Of a DNA stretch of 64,000 nt, positions 1-7,954 are shown one piece after another. The DNA comes from Microbacterium mangrovi. GTDB taxonomy: Bacteria; Actinomycetota; Actinomycetes; Actinomycetales; Microbacteriaceae. Below the pieces are notes generated by a model. The model was not told the DNA's origin. It ran no database searches and saw only the letters and a list, made by a program, of their open reading frames with translations. Positions within the stretch are counted from its first letter, which is position 1; each line of letters starts with the position of its first letter. The stretch spans positions 1 through 64,000 of the forward strand of contig NZ_JTDK01000009.1 in assembly GCF_000802305.1 (NCBI RefSeq), written 5' to 3'. The position numbers and the translations under genes were made by a program.

Positions 1-647
1 CCGCGCTGGTCGCCGACCCGCGCACGAACGAGCAACTCGCGTACGACCTGCTGATCGACGTGCTGCACACCGGGTCGCTTGCCGACGCCGCGTCGGTGTT
101 CGGTGCCCGGCAGGCCGGGATCCGGGTCGTCGTCACCGACACCAGCCGCACCGGGTCCGGCGTGGCGGTCATCGAAGACACCAACCAGACCGTGCCGGCC
201 GTGTTCGCCGCACAGCACGTCTGCGACACCGGCACCACCACCATCACCATCGACCCGGACGGCAACCCGCTCACCCTCGGCCGCGACACCCGCCTGTTCA
301 CCGCGAAACAACGCCTCGCGCTCGCGCAACGCGACGGCGGGTGCGGCTGGACCGGGTGCGACAGACCACCCTCCTTCTGCGAGGCGCACCACATCGACCT
401 GCACTCCGAAGGCGGCAGAACCGATGTGGACCGCGGCATCCTGCTGTGCAGGTTCCACCACATGAACCTGCACCACCACGGCTGGTGGATCACCCGTCAC
501 GGAACCGGACCCTTCGTCCTCCACTCCCCCGACCCCGACATCGAACCCATCGTGCTGCACCCACGCCTCGAACGCCGATATGCGTTCGGCGACCTCCAAC
601 CACCACCCACCCGATTCCGAACCACCACACCCGAGGCCGCCGCATGA
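1..647 (+). CDS. DUF222/HNH endonuclease family protein (5' truncated)
   Basis: The gene enters from before the window, with an open frame from base 3 and a stop at 647. The visible 214 residues are the C-terminal part of the DUF222-HNH proteins that are multicopy in Microbacteriaceae. The HNH zinc/nuclease core is clear: CGWTGCDRPP, then EAHHIDLHSEGG, LLCRFHHMNLHHHGW, giving the Cys pairs and the HH...H/HH metal ligands. These proteins are predicted nucleases of unknown biological role; some sit in repeat-like genomic families. The C-terminus is Pro/Thr-rich. Family assignment is firm; function is not known. Confidence 0.85.
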   Translation, partial: ALVADPRTNEQLAYDLLIDVLHTGSLADAASVFGARQAGIRVVVTDTSRTGSGVAVIEDTNQTVPAVFAAQHVCDTGTTTITIDPDGNPLTLGRDTRLFTAKQRLALAQRDGGCGWTGCDRPPSFCEAHHIDLHSEGGRTDVDRGILLCRFHHMNLHHHGWWITRHGTGPFVLHSPDPDIEPIVLHPRLERRYAFGDLQPPPTRFRTTTPEAAA

Positions 648-778
648 ACACCGTCAAGACCACCCGGCCCGGACCGGCGCCGTCCCCTCTCGGCGCGGCG
701 GCCCCGTCCCGATGTCGTCGGCACCCGCGTTCCCGGTCATCGGGACCGCGGGCGGCGGGGCCCGCTACCTTGGGAGCC

Positions 779-1660
779 ATGCTGCAACTCCGGGGGATCA
801 CCAAGAGCTACGGCATCCACCGCGTGCTCGACGATGTCGGGTTCGATGTCCTCCCGGGGCGGCTCACCGGATTCGTGGGCGGCAACGGGGCCGGCAAGAC
901 GACGACCATGCGGATCGCGCTCGGCGTGCTGACCTCCGACGGCGGGACGGTGACCCTCGACGGCAACGCCCTCACGCCCGATGACCGGCGACGCTTCGGC
1001 TACATGCCCGAAGAGCGCGGGCTCTACCCGAAGATGAAGGTCGGCGAGCACATCGCGTACCTCGCGCGCCTGCACGGCTTCCGCAAGGCGGATGCCACCG
1101 CCAAGGCGAAGGAGCTGCTCACGGGCCTCGGGCTCGGCGAGCGCCTCGACGACAGCGTCGAGACCCTCTCGCTCGGAAACCAGCAGCGGGCTCAGATCGC
1201 CGCCGCCCTCGTGCACGAGCCGGAGGTGCTGATCCTCGACGAGCCGTTCTCCGGCCTCGACCCCCTCGCGGTCGACGTGGTCGCCGGCGTCCTCAAGGAG
1301 CGCGCTGCGCAGGGCGTCGCCGTGCTGTTCTCCTCCCACCAGCTCGACGTCGTGGAACGGCTCTGCGACGACCTCGTGATCATCGCCGACGGCACGATCC
1401 GCGCGACCGGTGCGACCACGACGCTGCGCGCGCAGCACGCCGGGCGCCGGTACGAGCTCCGCGCCGCATCCGACACCGGGTGGCTGCGCGACGAGCCGGG
1501 CATCGTGCTGCTCGAGCAGGACGACGCACGGGCCGTGTTCGACGCCGATCCGGATGCCGCGCAGCGGGTGCTGCGGCGGGCCGTGGAACACGGCGGCGTG
1601 CTGAGCTTCGCGCCGCGGCATCCCTCCCTCGCTGAGATCTTCAAGGAGACGATCCGATGA
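779..1660 (+). CDS. ABC transporter ATP-binding protein (NatA/YhaQ-like)
   Basis: 293-residue ATPase that energises the permease encoded next to it. Walker A GGNGAGKT is at about residues 34-41, the signature LSLGNQQ at 129-135 (a Leu-Gly variant of LSGGQ) and Walker B VLILDEP at 149-155, followed by the H-loop SSHQ. The C-terminal 80 residues after the ATPase core are typical of NatA/YhaQ sodium or drug ABC-2 exporters. ATG at 779 is preceded by GGGAG; an open frame continues upstream but is proline/arginine-rich and overlaps the HNH gene, so it was not used. The stop overlaps the permease start by 4 nt (ATGA), so the two are co-translated. Substrate unknown. Confidence 0.9.
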   Translation: MLQLRGITKSYGIHRVLDDVGFDVLPGRLTGFVGGNGAGKTTTMRIALGVLTSDGGTVTLDGNALTPDDRRRFGYMPEERGLYPKMKVGEHIAYLARLHGFRKADATAKAKELLTGLGLGERLDDSVETLSLGNQQRAQIAAALVHEPEVLILDEPFSGLDPLAVDVVAGVLKERAAQGVAVLFSSHQLDVVERLCDDLVIIADGTIRATGATTTLRAQHAGRRYELRAASDTGWLRDEPGIVLLEQDDARAVFDADPDAAQRVLRRAVEHGGVLSFAPRHPSLAEIFKETIR

Positions 1661-2760
1661 GCGCGCCGGCGGCGGCACCCCTCGGCACCGCGAAGACGGT
1701 CTGGCTCGTCACCGAGCGCGAAGTCGGCTCCAAGCTGCGCAGCAAGGCGTTCCTGATCTCGACCCTCGTGCTCGTTTTGCTCCTCCTCGGCGGCCTCATC
1801 GTGAGCAGCCTGCTCGCCGCAAGCCCTTCGAAGACGACGGTGGCGGTGACGAGCGAGACCGCGAAGTACGTGAGCGGACGGGACGACGTCGAGACCAAGA
1901 CCGTCGACACCCCGGCTCAGGCCCGCGCGCTCGTGAAGTCCGGACGCGCCGACGCGGCGCTCGTCCCCCAGCCACAGGGCGACTCCCCGTTCGACTACGT
2001 CGTCCTCGCGAAAGACACGGTCCCGCAGAGCCTGGTCGCATCGCTCAGCCAGGGTCCGCCGGTGGTGCTGCTGCAGCACAACGGGCAGAACGATCTGCTG
2101 CGCTATCTCGTCGCGGTGGGGTTCGGGGTCGTGTTCCTCGTCGCGGCCAGCATGTTCGGCAGCACGATCGCGCAGAGCGTCGTCGAAGAGAAATCGACGC
2201 GCGTGGTCGAGATCCTCATCTCCGCCATCCCGGTGCGGACGCTGCTGGCCGGCAAGGTGCTGGGCAACACGATCCTCGCGATGGGGCAGATCCTGGTGCT
2301 GGTCACGATCGCCGCGATCGGGCTGGGCGTCACCGGACACGCGCCCGTGCTCACCGGCCTCGCGTCCCCGCTCGTCTGGTTCGCGGTGTTCTTCCTGTTC
2401 GGATTCGTGCTGCTGGCCTCGCTGTTCGCCGCGGCCGGCGCGATGGTGTCACGACAGGAGGATGTCGGGGCGACCACGATGCCGCTGACCATGCTGATCC
2501 TTCTGCCGTACTTTCTCGTCATCTTCCTCAACGGCAACCCGGTCGCGCTGACCGTGCTCTCGTACGTGCCGTTCTCCGCCCCGGTCGCGATGCCGCTGCG
2601 CATCTACCTCGGCCAGGCACAGGGATGGGAGCCGATCCTGTCGCTCGGCATCCTCATCGCCACCTGTGCCGGCGCGATCTGGGTCGGGTCGCGCATCTAC
2701 CGCAACTCGCTGCTGCGCATGGGCGCGCGCGTCAAGCTCCGCGAGGCGCTGACCGGCTGA
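1657..2760 (+). CDS. ABC-2 type permease (NatB/YhaP-like)
   Basis: 367-residue membrane partner of the preceding ATPase. Topology reads as the usual ABC-2 exporter layout: a first membrane segment near residues 30-55, a large extracytoplasmic loop to about residue 150, then five hydrophobic segments to residue 345. The motif region VVEEKSTRVVEILISA just after the second helix is typical of NatB/YhaP proteins. It starts inside the ATPase stop codon (ATGA) and its 3' end overlaps the convergent GH15 gene by 29 nt, so the two share their terminal codons on opposite strands. Likely exports a small molecule or Na+; substrate not evident. Confidence 0.88.
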   Translation: MSAPAAAPLGTAKTVWLVTEREVGSKLRSKAFLISTLVLVLLLLGGLIVSSLLAASPSKTTVAVTSETAKYVSGRDDVETKTVDTPAQARALVKSGRADAALVPQPQGDSPFDYVVLAKDTVPQSLVASLSQGPPVVLLQHNGQNDLLRYLVAVGFGVVFLVAASMFGSTIAQSVVEEKSTRVVEILISAIPVRTLLAGKVLGNTILAMGQILVLVTIAAIGLGVTGHAPVLTGLASPLVWFAVFFLFGFVLLASLFAAAGAMVSRQEDVGATTMPLTMLILLPYFLVIFLNGNPVALTVLSYVPFSAPVAMPLRIYLGQAQGWEPILSLGILIATCAGAIWVGSRIYRNSLLRMGARVKLREALTG

Positions 2761-4555
2761 CCGGCCGCGCATCCCGGTGGACGCCGAGCGCATCCGCGGC
2801 CCGGACCAGGGCGAGGTGAGAGAAGGCCTGCGGCGTGTTGCCGACGTGGCGGTGCTGCTCGACGTCGTACTCCTCGCTGAGCAGCCCGACGTCGTTCGCG
2901 AGGCCGCACAGGCGCTCCATCAGCGCCACGGCGTCGTCGCGGCGCCCGCTGGCCGCATACTGCTGCACCAGCCAGAACGAGCAGGCCAAGAAGGGATGCT
3001 CGTCGCCTTCGAGACCATCCACCCCGGTGTCGGTGCGATAGCGGCGCACCAGCCCGTCGCGCAACAGGGTGCGCTCGATCTCGGCGACCGTCGCCAGCAT
3101 CCGCGGATCGTCCGCAGCGCAGTAGCCGACCTGCGGAATGAGCAGAAGGGAGGCATCCACCTCGGTCGTCGCATCGTGCTGGACGAATCGCCCCTCGGCC
3201 ACGCCGTGCTCGTCGATCTGGGCGCGCAGGGTGTCGCGGCGCCGGCGCCACTGGTCGACGGGGCCCTTCAGGCCGTGCTCCTCCACCGCGCGGATGCCGC
3301 GGTCGAACGCCGCCCACATCATGACGCGCGAATGCGTGAAGTGCCGCGGCTCGCCCCGGATCTCCCAGATGCCGTTGTCCGGCTCTTCCAGACGGTCACC
3401 CGTCTCGCGCAGCAGCGCGCGCTCCATCGGCCACGAGTAGTGGGACTCCTCGAGTCCGGCGTCGCGCGCGGCGGCGAGCGCCACCATCACCTCGCCGACG
3501 ACGTCGGCCTGATACTGCCCGGACGCGTCGTTGCCGACCCGCACCGGGGACGCCCCGTCATAGCCCGGGAGTGACGGCATCTCGTGTTCCGGCAGTTCCC
3601 GTTCCCCGCCGATGCCGTACATGATCTGCATGTCGGCGGCGTCGCCGGCGATCGCGCGCAGCAGCCACTCGCGCCAGTGGTGGGCGACGCCGACGAAGCC
3701 GTGTTCCAGCAGCGCCTGCAGAGTGAGGGCGGCATCCCGCAGCCACACGTAGCGGTAGTCCCAGTTGCGCGCTCCGCCGAACTGCTCCGGCAGCGACGTG
3801 GTGGGGGCCGCGACGATCCCTCCGGTGTCGCGGTGGCTCAGGGCGCGAAGCACCAGCAGCGACCGCACCACGGATGCCTCGAACGGGCCGTTGTGATCGA
3901 TGCGCGCCGCCCAGTCCTGCCACCACTCGCGGGTCTCCGCGCGTGCCGCGTCGGCGTCGAGCGCCTCGGGCGCCTTGCGGTGCGAGGGATGCCACGTCAG
4001 GGAGATGTCGACCTGCTCCCCCGCCGCGACGATGACCTGCCCGCGGTGGCGGTGGTCGTCGGCCCGAAAGGCGGCGCCGCGCACCACGAGCGCATCGGGT
4101 CCGGCGATCGCCGTCAGTTCGGGCGCGGCGTGCGTGCCGGTCTGCCGCATCCACGGCAGTGCCCGGGCGTAGTCGAACCGCACGCGCAGCTCGTGGTCGA
4201 AGACCACCTCGCCGCTGACCCCCACGACGCGCCGGAGCACGTCGATGCGGCGCGTCACGTCGTGCCGATGACCGTCCACGGGCATCACGTCGTGCACCTC
4301 GGCGACCCCCGTCGCGGTCTCCCACCGGGTGATCAGCAGGAACGTGTCGCCGTCGTAGCGTCGCGTCGCGGTGGCCGCGGGATCGGCGGGCCGCAGACTC
4401 CACCGCCCCTGGTCGGGACCGCCGAGCAGCGCACCGAACGCCGACGGCGAGTCGAACCGCGGCACGCACAGCCAGTCGATGCTCCCCTCGCGCGACACGA
4501 GCGCGGCGGTCCGGCAGTCGCTGAGCAGGGCGTAGTCCTCGATCGGTGTCACCAC
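2732..4555 (-). CDS. GH15 glucoamylase/trehalase-like glycoside hydrolase
   Basis: About 607 residues, the full length of bacterial GH15 proteins of the mycobacterial trehalase type. The N-terminal beta domain opens with TPIEDYALLSDCRTAALV and SIDWLCVPRFDSPSAF; the (alpha/alpha)6 barrel carries NWDYRYVWLRDA, then DNGIWEIRG (general acid region) and LLSEEYD (general base region). Family members cleave alpha,alpha-trehalose or alpha-glucans in the cytosol; no signal peptide is present. The open frame extends upstream to 5296 but that part is a shadow of the nitroreductase gene. Two adjacent GTG codons at 4555 and 4552 are the first starts before the conserved N-terminus; no clear Shine-Dalgarno is seen. 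Trehalase versus glucoamylase cannot be decided here. Confidence 0.88.
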   Translation of the reverse strand: MVTPIEDYALLSDCRTAALVSREGSIDWLCVPRFDSPSAFGALLGGPDQGRWSLRPADPAATATRRYDGDTFLLITRWETATGVAEVHDVMPVDGHRHDVTRRIDVLRRVVGVSGEVVFDHELRVRFDYARALPWMRQTGTHAAPELTAIAGPDALVVRGAAFRADDHRHRGQVIVAAGEQVDISLTWHPSHRKAPEALDADAARAETREWWQDWAARIDHNGPFEASVVRSLLVLRALSHRDTGGIVAAPTTSLPEQFGGARNWDYRYVWLRDAALTLQALLEHGFVGVAHHWREWLLRAIAGDAADMQIMYGIGGERELPEHEMPSLPGYDGASPVRVGNDASGQYQADVVGEVMVALAAARDAGLEESHYSWPMERALLRETGDRLEEPDNGIWEIRGEPRHFTHSRVMMWAAFDRGIRAVEEHGLKGPVDQWRRRRDTLRAQIDEHGVAEGRFVQHDATTEVDASLLLIPQVGYCAADDPRMLATVAEIERTLLRDGLVRRYRTDTGVDGLEGDEHPFLACSFWLVQQYAASGRRDDAVALMERLCGLANDVGLLSEEYDVEQHRHVGNTPQAFSHLALVRAADALGVHRDARPVSRSAPRGA

Positions 4556-4699
4556 ATCGGCCAGGCTAACCCGACGCCCCCGTGCAGGCCCGGAGGTTGA
4601 ATTCTGCAACATTCTGGAATAGCACTCAGGTACATGCGGTTGCATGGGGATGGGCCGATGGCGTCCCCGGTATCCCTCCCCTCCCCCGAAAGGCTCCCC

Positions 4700-5281
4700 A
4701 TGAGCATCGCCATCGACCGCACCGCGACCACCGACGCCCCGATCATCGACGTCCTCGCCGAGCGCTGGAGCACGCGCATCTTCGACCCGGCATCCGTGAT
4801 CGACGAGGCGGCTCTGGCAAGCGCCCTGGAGGCCGCGCGCTGGGCCCCCACCGCCGCCAACACGCAGGCGTGGCGCGTCATCGTCGCCCGTCGCGGCAGC
4901 GCCGCGCACGCGAAGGTGATGGAGAGCCTCATGGGCTTCAACGCGTCGTGGGCCGGCGACGCGGCCGCCCTCGTCGTGTTCGTCGCCGAGACCACCCGCG
5001 ACGGCGAGCCGCTCGTCTGGGCGCAGTACGACGCCGGCCAGGTCGCCGCGCACTTCACCGTCCAGGCGCACGCCGACGGGCTGTCGACCCACCAGATGGG
5101 CGGCTTCCACCGCGACGTGATCAGCGCGGCGTTCGGCCTCTCCGACGACTTCACCCCGCTGACGGTCATGGCCGTCGGCGAGCTGGGCGACATCCGCACC
5201 GCGTCCGAAGAACTGCAGCAGCGCGAGAACGCCCCGCGCGTGCGCCGCGCCGTCGCCGAGTCCGTCCTCGTCAACGACTGA
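4700..5281 (+). CDS. nitroreductase family protein
   Basis: 193-residue FMN-dependent nitroreductase fold protein. Evidence is the N-terminal RWSTRIFDP motif, AARWAPTAANTQAWR (FMN phosphate binding region), the central GQVAAHFTVQAHADGLSTHQMGG segment and the GELGD turn near the C-terminus. ATG at 4700 has GAAAGG six bases upstream and starts at the conserved N-terminus. The gene is single, divergent from the GH15 gene and ends at a strong bidirectional terminator. Such enzymes reduce nitro compounds, quinones or flavins with NAD(P)H; the physiological substrate is unknown. Confidence 0.88.
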   Translation: MSIAIDRTATTDAPIIDVLAERWSTRIFDPASVIDEAALASALEAARWAPTAANTQAWRVIVARRGSAAHAKVMESLMGFNASWAGDAAALVVFVAETTRDGEPLVWAQYDAGQVAAHFTVQAHADGLSTHQMGGFHRDVISAAFGLSDDFTPLTVMAVGELGDIRTASEELQQRENAPRVRRAVAESVLVND

Positions 5282-5294
5282 TCGCACGACCCCC

Positions 5295-5327
5295 ACGAAA
5301 CGCCCCGGAATCTCCGGGGCGTTTCGT
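5295..5327. terminator. bidirectional intrinsic terminator
   Basis: A perfect 14-bp stem (ACGAAACGCCCCGG, loop AATCT, then its complement) lies between the convergent nitroreductase and 8-oxoguanine deaminase genes. Its right arm touches the stop codon of the minus-strand gene, so it can end transcription from both sides. Confidence 0.85.
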
Positions 5328-6706
5328 CATGCGGTGTGCCGGGCCAGGAGGCTTCGCGCGGCCTCGGAGTGGTGGGCGATCAGCTGCGGGATGTCGAGGC
5401 CGACGATCGCGCCGTCCGTGACCCGCCAGGTGCCGCCGACCATCACCCGGTCGGCCCGGTCTGCTCCGCACAGGATGATCGCTGCGAGCGGGTCGTGGCT
5501 GCCCGAGAACCGCAGCTCGTCGAGCGTGAACATGGCGAGATCGGCCTGCTTGCCGACCTCGAGGGAGCCGATGTCGGTGCGGCCGAGCGCCCGCGCCGAG
5601 CCCTGCGTCGCCCAGTCCAGCGCGCGCTCGGGCGTGATGGACGCCGCCCCGTAGCGGAGCCGCTGGATGTAGAGCGCCTGGCGCACCTCCTGGATCATGT
5701 TGGACGCGTCGTTGGATGCCGACCCGTCCACGCCGATGCCGACGTTGACCCCGGCATCCTCCAGCTCGATGCCGCGGGCGATGCCCGACGCGAGCCGCAT
5801 GTTCGACATCGGGCAGTGCGCCACGGAGGCGCCGGCCGCACCGAGCCGCGCGATCTCGGCGTCGTCGAAGTGGATGCCGTGCGCGAGCCACGTGCGATCG
5901 CCCAGCCAGCCGACGGAGTCGAGGTAGTCGACGGTGCGCAGGCCGAACATCTCGCGGCAGAAGTCCTCCTCGTCGATGGTCTCGGCGAGGTGGGTGTGCA
6001 GGCGCACGTCGAGCCGGTCGGCGAGTTCCGCGGTCTCGCGCATGAGGTCGGTGGTCACCGAGAACGGCGAGCAGGGGGCGAGCGCGATCTGCACGAAGGC
6101 GCCGTCGCCGCGCTCGTGGTAGGCGTCGACCAGGCGGGCGCTGTCGGCGAGGATGACGTCGGCATCCTGCACCGTGCTCTGCGGGGGCAGGCCGCCGTCC
6201 TTCTCGCCGAGCGACATCGATCCGCGGGTGAGGGTCGCCCGCATCCCCAGTCGGCGGACGACGTCGACCTGCACGTCGATGCCCTCGTCGAGCCCGGTCG
6301 GGAACAGGTAGTGGTGGTCGGCCGCGGTGGTGCAGCCGGACAGCAGCAGTTCGGCGAGCGCGACCGTGGTCGCAAGTTCCAGGTCGCGCGGCGTGAGCCC
6401 GGCCCACAGCCCGTAGAGACCCTTCAGCCACGGGAACAGCTCGGCCGACACCACCGGCGTCCACGCGCGGGTGAGCGTCTGGTAGAAGTGGTGGTGCGTG
6501 TTGACCAGGCCCGGGGTGACGACGTGACGCGAGGCGTCGTACACCTCGTCGTACGGCGTGGCCGGGGTGGCGCCGGCGGTCACCGTCTCGACGATGCGGC
6601 CGTCGCGGATGACGAGGCCGCCGCGCGCGTCGACGCCGGCCGGTGTGTGGATCGCCAGCGGGTTCTTCAGCCAGAGCGCGGCTGCGGGGGTGGATGCTGC
6701 GGACAT
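5327..6706 (-). CDS. 8-oxoguanine deaminase-like amidohydrolase
   Basis: 459-residue amidohydrolase superfamily enzyme. The metal site reads THHHFYQTL (residues 70-78), HTHLAE (about 234), and VAHCPMSNMRLASG (about 297), with GVDGSASND later. The stretch around TRAWTPVVSAELFPWLKGLYGLWAGL resembles characterised 8-oxoguanine deaminases, which also act on isocytosine; related members are AtzA/TrzA-like chlorohydrolases and guanine/cytosine deaminases. It would convert 8-oxoguanine to urate, matching the purine theme of the window. ATG at 6706 is preceded by GAGGAG about 9 nt upstream. It is not co-transcribed with the other purine genes. Exact substrate is inferred from similarity. Confidence 0.75.
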   Translation of the reverse strand: MSAASTPAAALWLKNPLAIHTPAGVDARGGLVIRDGRIVETVTAGATPATPYDEVYDASRHVVTPGLVNTHHHFYQTLTRAWTPVVSAELFPWLKGLYGLWAGLTPRDLELATTVALAELLLSGCTTAADHHYLFPTGLDEGIDVQVDVVRRLGMRATLTRGSMSLGEKDGGLPPQSTVQDADVILADSARLVDAYHERGDGAFVQIALAPCSPFSVTTDLMRETAELADRLDVRLHTHLAETIDEEDFCREMFGLRTVDYLDSVGWLGDRTWLAHGIHFDDAEIARLGAAGASVAHCPMSNMRLASGIARGIELEDAGVNVGIGVDGSASNDASNMIQEVRQALYIQRLRYGAASITPERALDWATQGSARALGRTDIGSLEVGKQADLAMFTLDELRFSGSHDPLAAIILCGADRADRVMVGGTWRVTDGAIVGLDIPQLIAHHSEAARSLLARHTA

Positions 6707-6897
6707 GTGTGCGGACTCCTCGGATCACGGGCCGACCCGGTGCCGGCCTCAGGGGGCCAGCTCAATCCGCCTGTCTGCTGATCCAGGACTCCGCGCGAGC
6801 GCGGTCGTGATTCATGGATATCAGGGACGGATGCCGCGGGTCAACGGCTGCGCGCCGACCACCCGGCTGATCCCCAGGCGAGGGAGCCCGAACCCGG

Positions 6898-7215
6898 TCA
6901 GTCCATCGCCTTCTTCACGAGTGCGGCGACATCCCGGTCGAGGTTGTCGATGCGCTTGTCCATCACGATCAGCCTCTGGTCCAGTGCCGCGAAGCGCCCC
7001 TCCACTTCACCGCGGAAGGCCTCGACCTTTCCGTCGAGCCGGGCGATCTGCGCCCCGACGTCACCGCGCAACTCACCGATCTCACCACGCAGTTCACCCC
7101 GCAGTCCGCTGATCGCCGCGGTCATCGACCTGTTCGTCAGGGTCACGATGAGCGCCGCTTGAGCGAGCATCACCGTCGTGAGCGCTGCGATGTACAGCCA
7201 GTTTCCGGGGTTCAC
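6898..7215 (-). CDS. small membrane-anchored coiled-coil protein
   Basis: 105 residues: a single hydrophobic segment (WLYIAALTTVMLAQAALIVTL) followed by a long run of heptad-like repeats with LRGELRGEIGELRGDVG, KVEAFRGEVEGRFAALDQRL and DKRIDNLDRDVAAL. It looks like a type I/II membrane protein with a coiled-coil tail. GTG at 7215 has GGAGAGG (7227-7233) upstream; the GTG at 7227 overlaps that Shine-Dalgarno and was rejected. A longer upstream open frame is not supported. No function recognised; proteins of this design often annotate as hypothetical in Microbacteriaceae. Confidence 0.6.
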   Translation of the reverse strand: MNPGNWLYIAALTTVMLAQAALIVTLTNRSMTAAISGLRGELRGEIGELRGDVGAQIARLDGKVEAFRGEVEGRFAALDQRLIVMDKRIDNLDRDVAALVKKAMD

Positions 7216-7346
7216 GATCGCGTCCACCTCTCCATTCTGTGTCCGTTCCGACGAGGATGCCAAGCCTTCGCGACGCCCCGCAGACAGGGGCGACGAGCTG
7301 TGGATGACACGCCCGCAACGGCCGGCACGACACGCCTGTGGACGGA

Positions 7347-7883
7347 TCAGTCCCCCGCCGCGGGCGGGTTGTTCTCGGGGTGCAGCACGATCACCAGCGA
7401 CGACGACTCCCCGTCGGGATCGGGCTCGCGGGCCGCCAAATCTTCGAGCACATCCTGGAGGCGCGCCTCGAGCTCGGCCCGGTGCGCGGCGTTCAGACGC
7501 AGCCCCAGCCAGCTGACCTGCACCGCCTCGGGGTCGACGCCCTGGAGCTGCTGACGCATCGTCTCTATGAGCACGACCGACTGGTTGGGCGCGCGCGGCG
7601 CGTGCCACGACAGGCCGGTCGAGCGGTACGGGATCTCGCGGGCGCCGCGCTCCCCGACCCGCTCGGCTTCGGGCGCCAGCATCCCGGCATCCACGAGCGT
7701 GCGCACGTGGTGCAGCATCGTTCCCGGATTGACGTCGAGCAGCTGTGCCAGCTCTTTGTTGGTGCGCGCGTCGAACCGGCACAGGCGCAGCACCCGCATC
7801 CGCAGCGGCGAGCTGAGGGCGCGCGCCGCCTTCTCGGTCCACTCGGCGTCATCCTCGGCCGGTGGGTCCTCGGCATCCGTCAT
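7347..7883 (-). CDS. ArsR-like winged-helix transcriptional regulator
   Basis: 178 residues with an N-terminal winged helix: ALSSPLRMRVLRLCRFD, then TNKELAQLLDVNPGTMLHHVRTLVDAGML, the HTH_20/ArsR layout, followed by a dimerisation/effector part. It is divergent from an MFS exporter with 57 nt between start codons; a set of CAATCAGT palindromes fills the exporter side, so it is probably the exporter's repressor. ATG at 7883 is used (GTG at 7886 is equally possible); both lie next to GGTGGGG. No Cys-rich metal site is seen, so an organic ligand is more likely than a metal. Confidence 0.82.
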   Translation of the reverse strand: MTDAEDPPAEDDAEWTEKAARALSSPLRMRVLRLCRFDARTNKELAQLLDVNPGTMLHHVRTLVDAGMLAPEAERVGERGAREIPYRSTGLSWHAPRAPNQSVVLIETMRQQLQGVDPEAVQVSWLGLRLNAAHRAELEARLQDVLEDLAAREPDPDGESSSLVIVLHPENNPPAAGD

Positions 7884-7903
7884 CACCCCACCGTAGCCAT
7901 CCC

Positions 7904-7954
7904 ATTGACTTCTCTCAATCAGTCCCGCAGACTGATTGGCATGTCCCAATCAGT
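7904..7954. promoter_or_regulatory. operator/promoter of the MFS exporter gene
   Basis: CAATCAGT (7916-7923), a 7-bp spacer, then its complement ACTGATTG (7931-7938), plus a third CAATCAGT (7947-7954) inside the first codons of the exporter. A shorter palindrome ATTGA-N6-TCAAT overlaps at 7904-7919. TTGACT (7905-7910) and CAGACT (7928-7933), 17 nt apart, could be the -35/-10, which would place the transcript start at the ATG (7941), i.e. a leaderless message. The palindrome covers the -10, as a repressor site would. Confidence 0.65.

Noticed and set aside
1..647. Homing endonuclease within an intron or mobile element
   Set aside because: The DUF222-HNH proteins are ordinary chromosomal multicopy genes in this family and no intron or repeat border is visible.
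4549..5296. Long N-terminal extension of the GH15 enzyme
   Set aside because: The open frame continues, but its residues are the antisense shadow of the nitroreductase gene and no family N-terminus is found there.
5327..6706. Atrazine/triazine chlorohydrolase
   Set aside because: AtzA/TrzN are relatives, but the ELFPWLKGLYGLWAG-type stretch and purine context fit 8-oxoguanine deaminase better.
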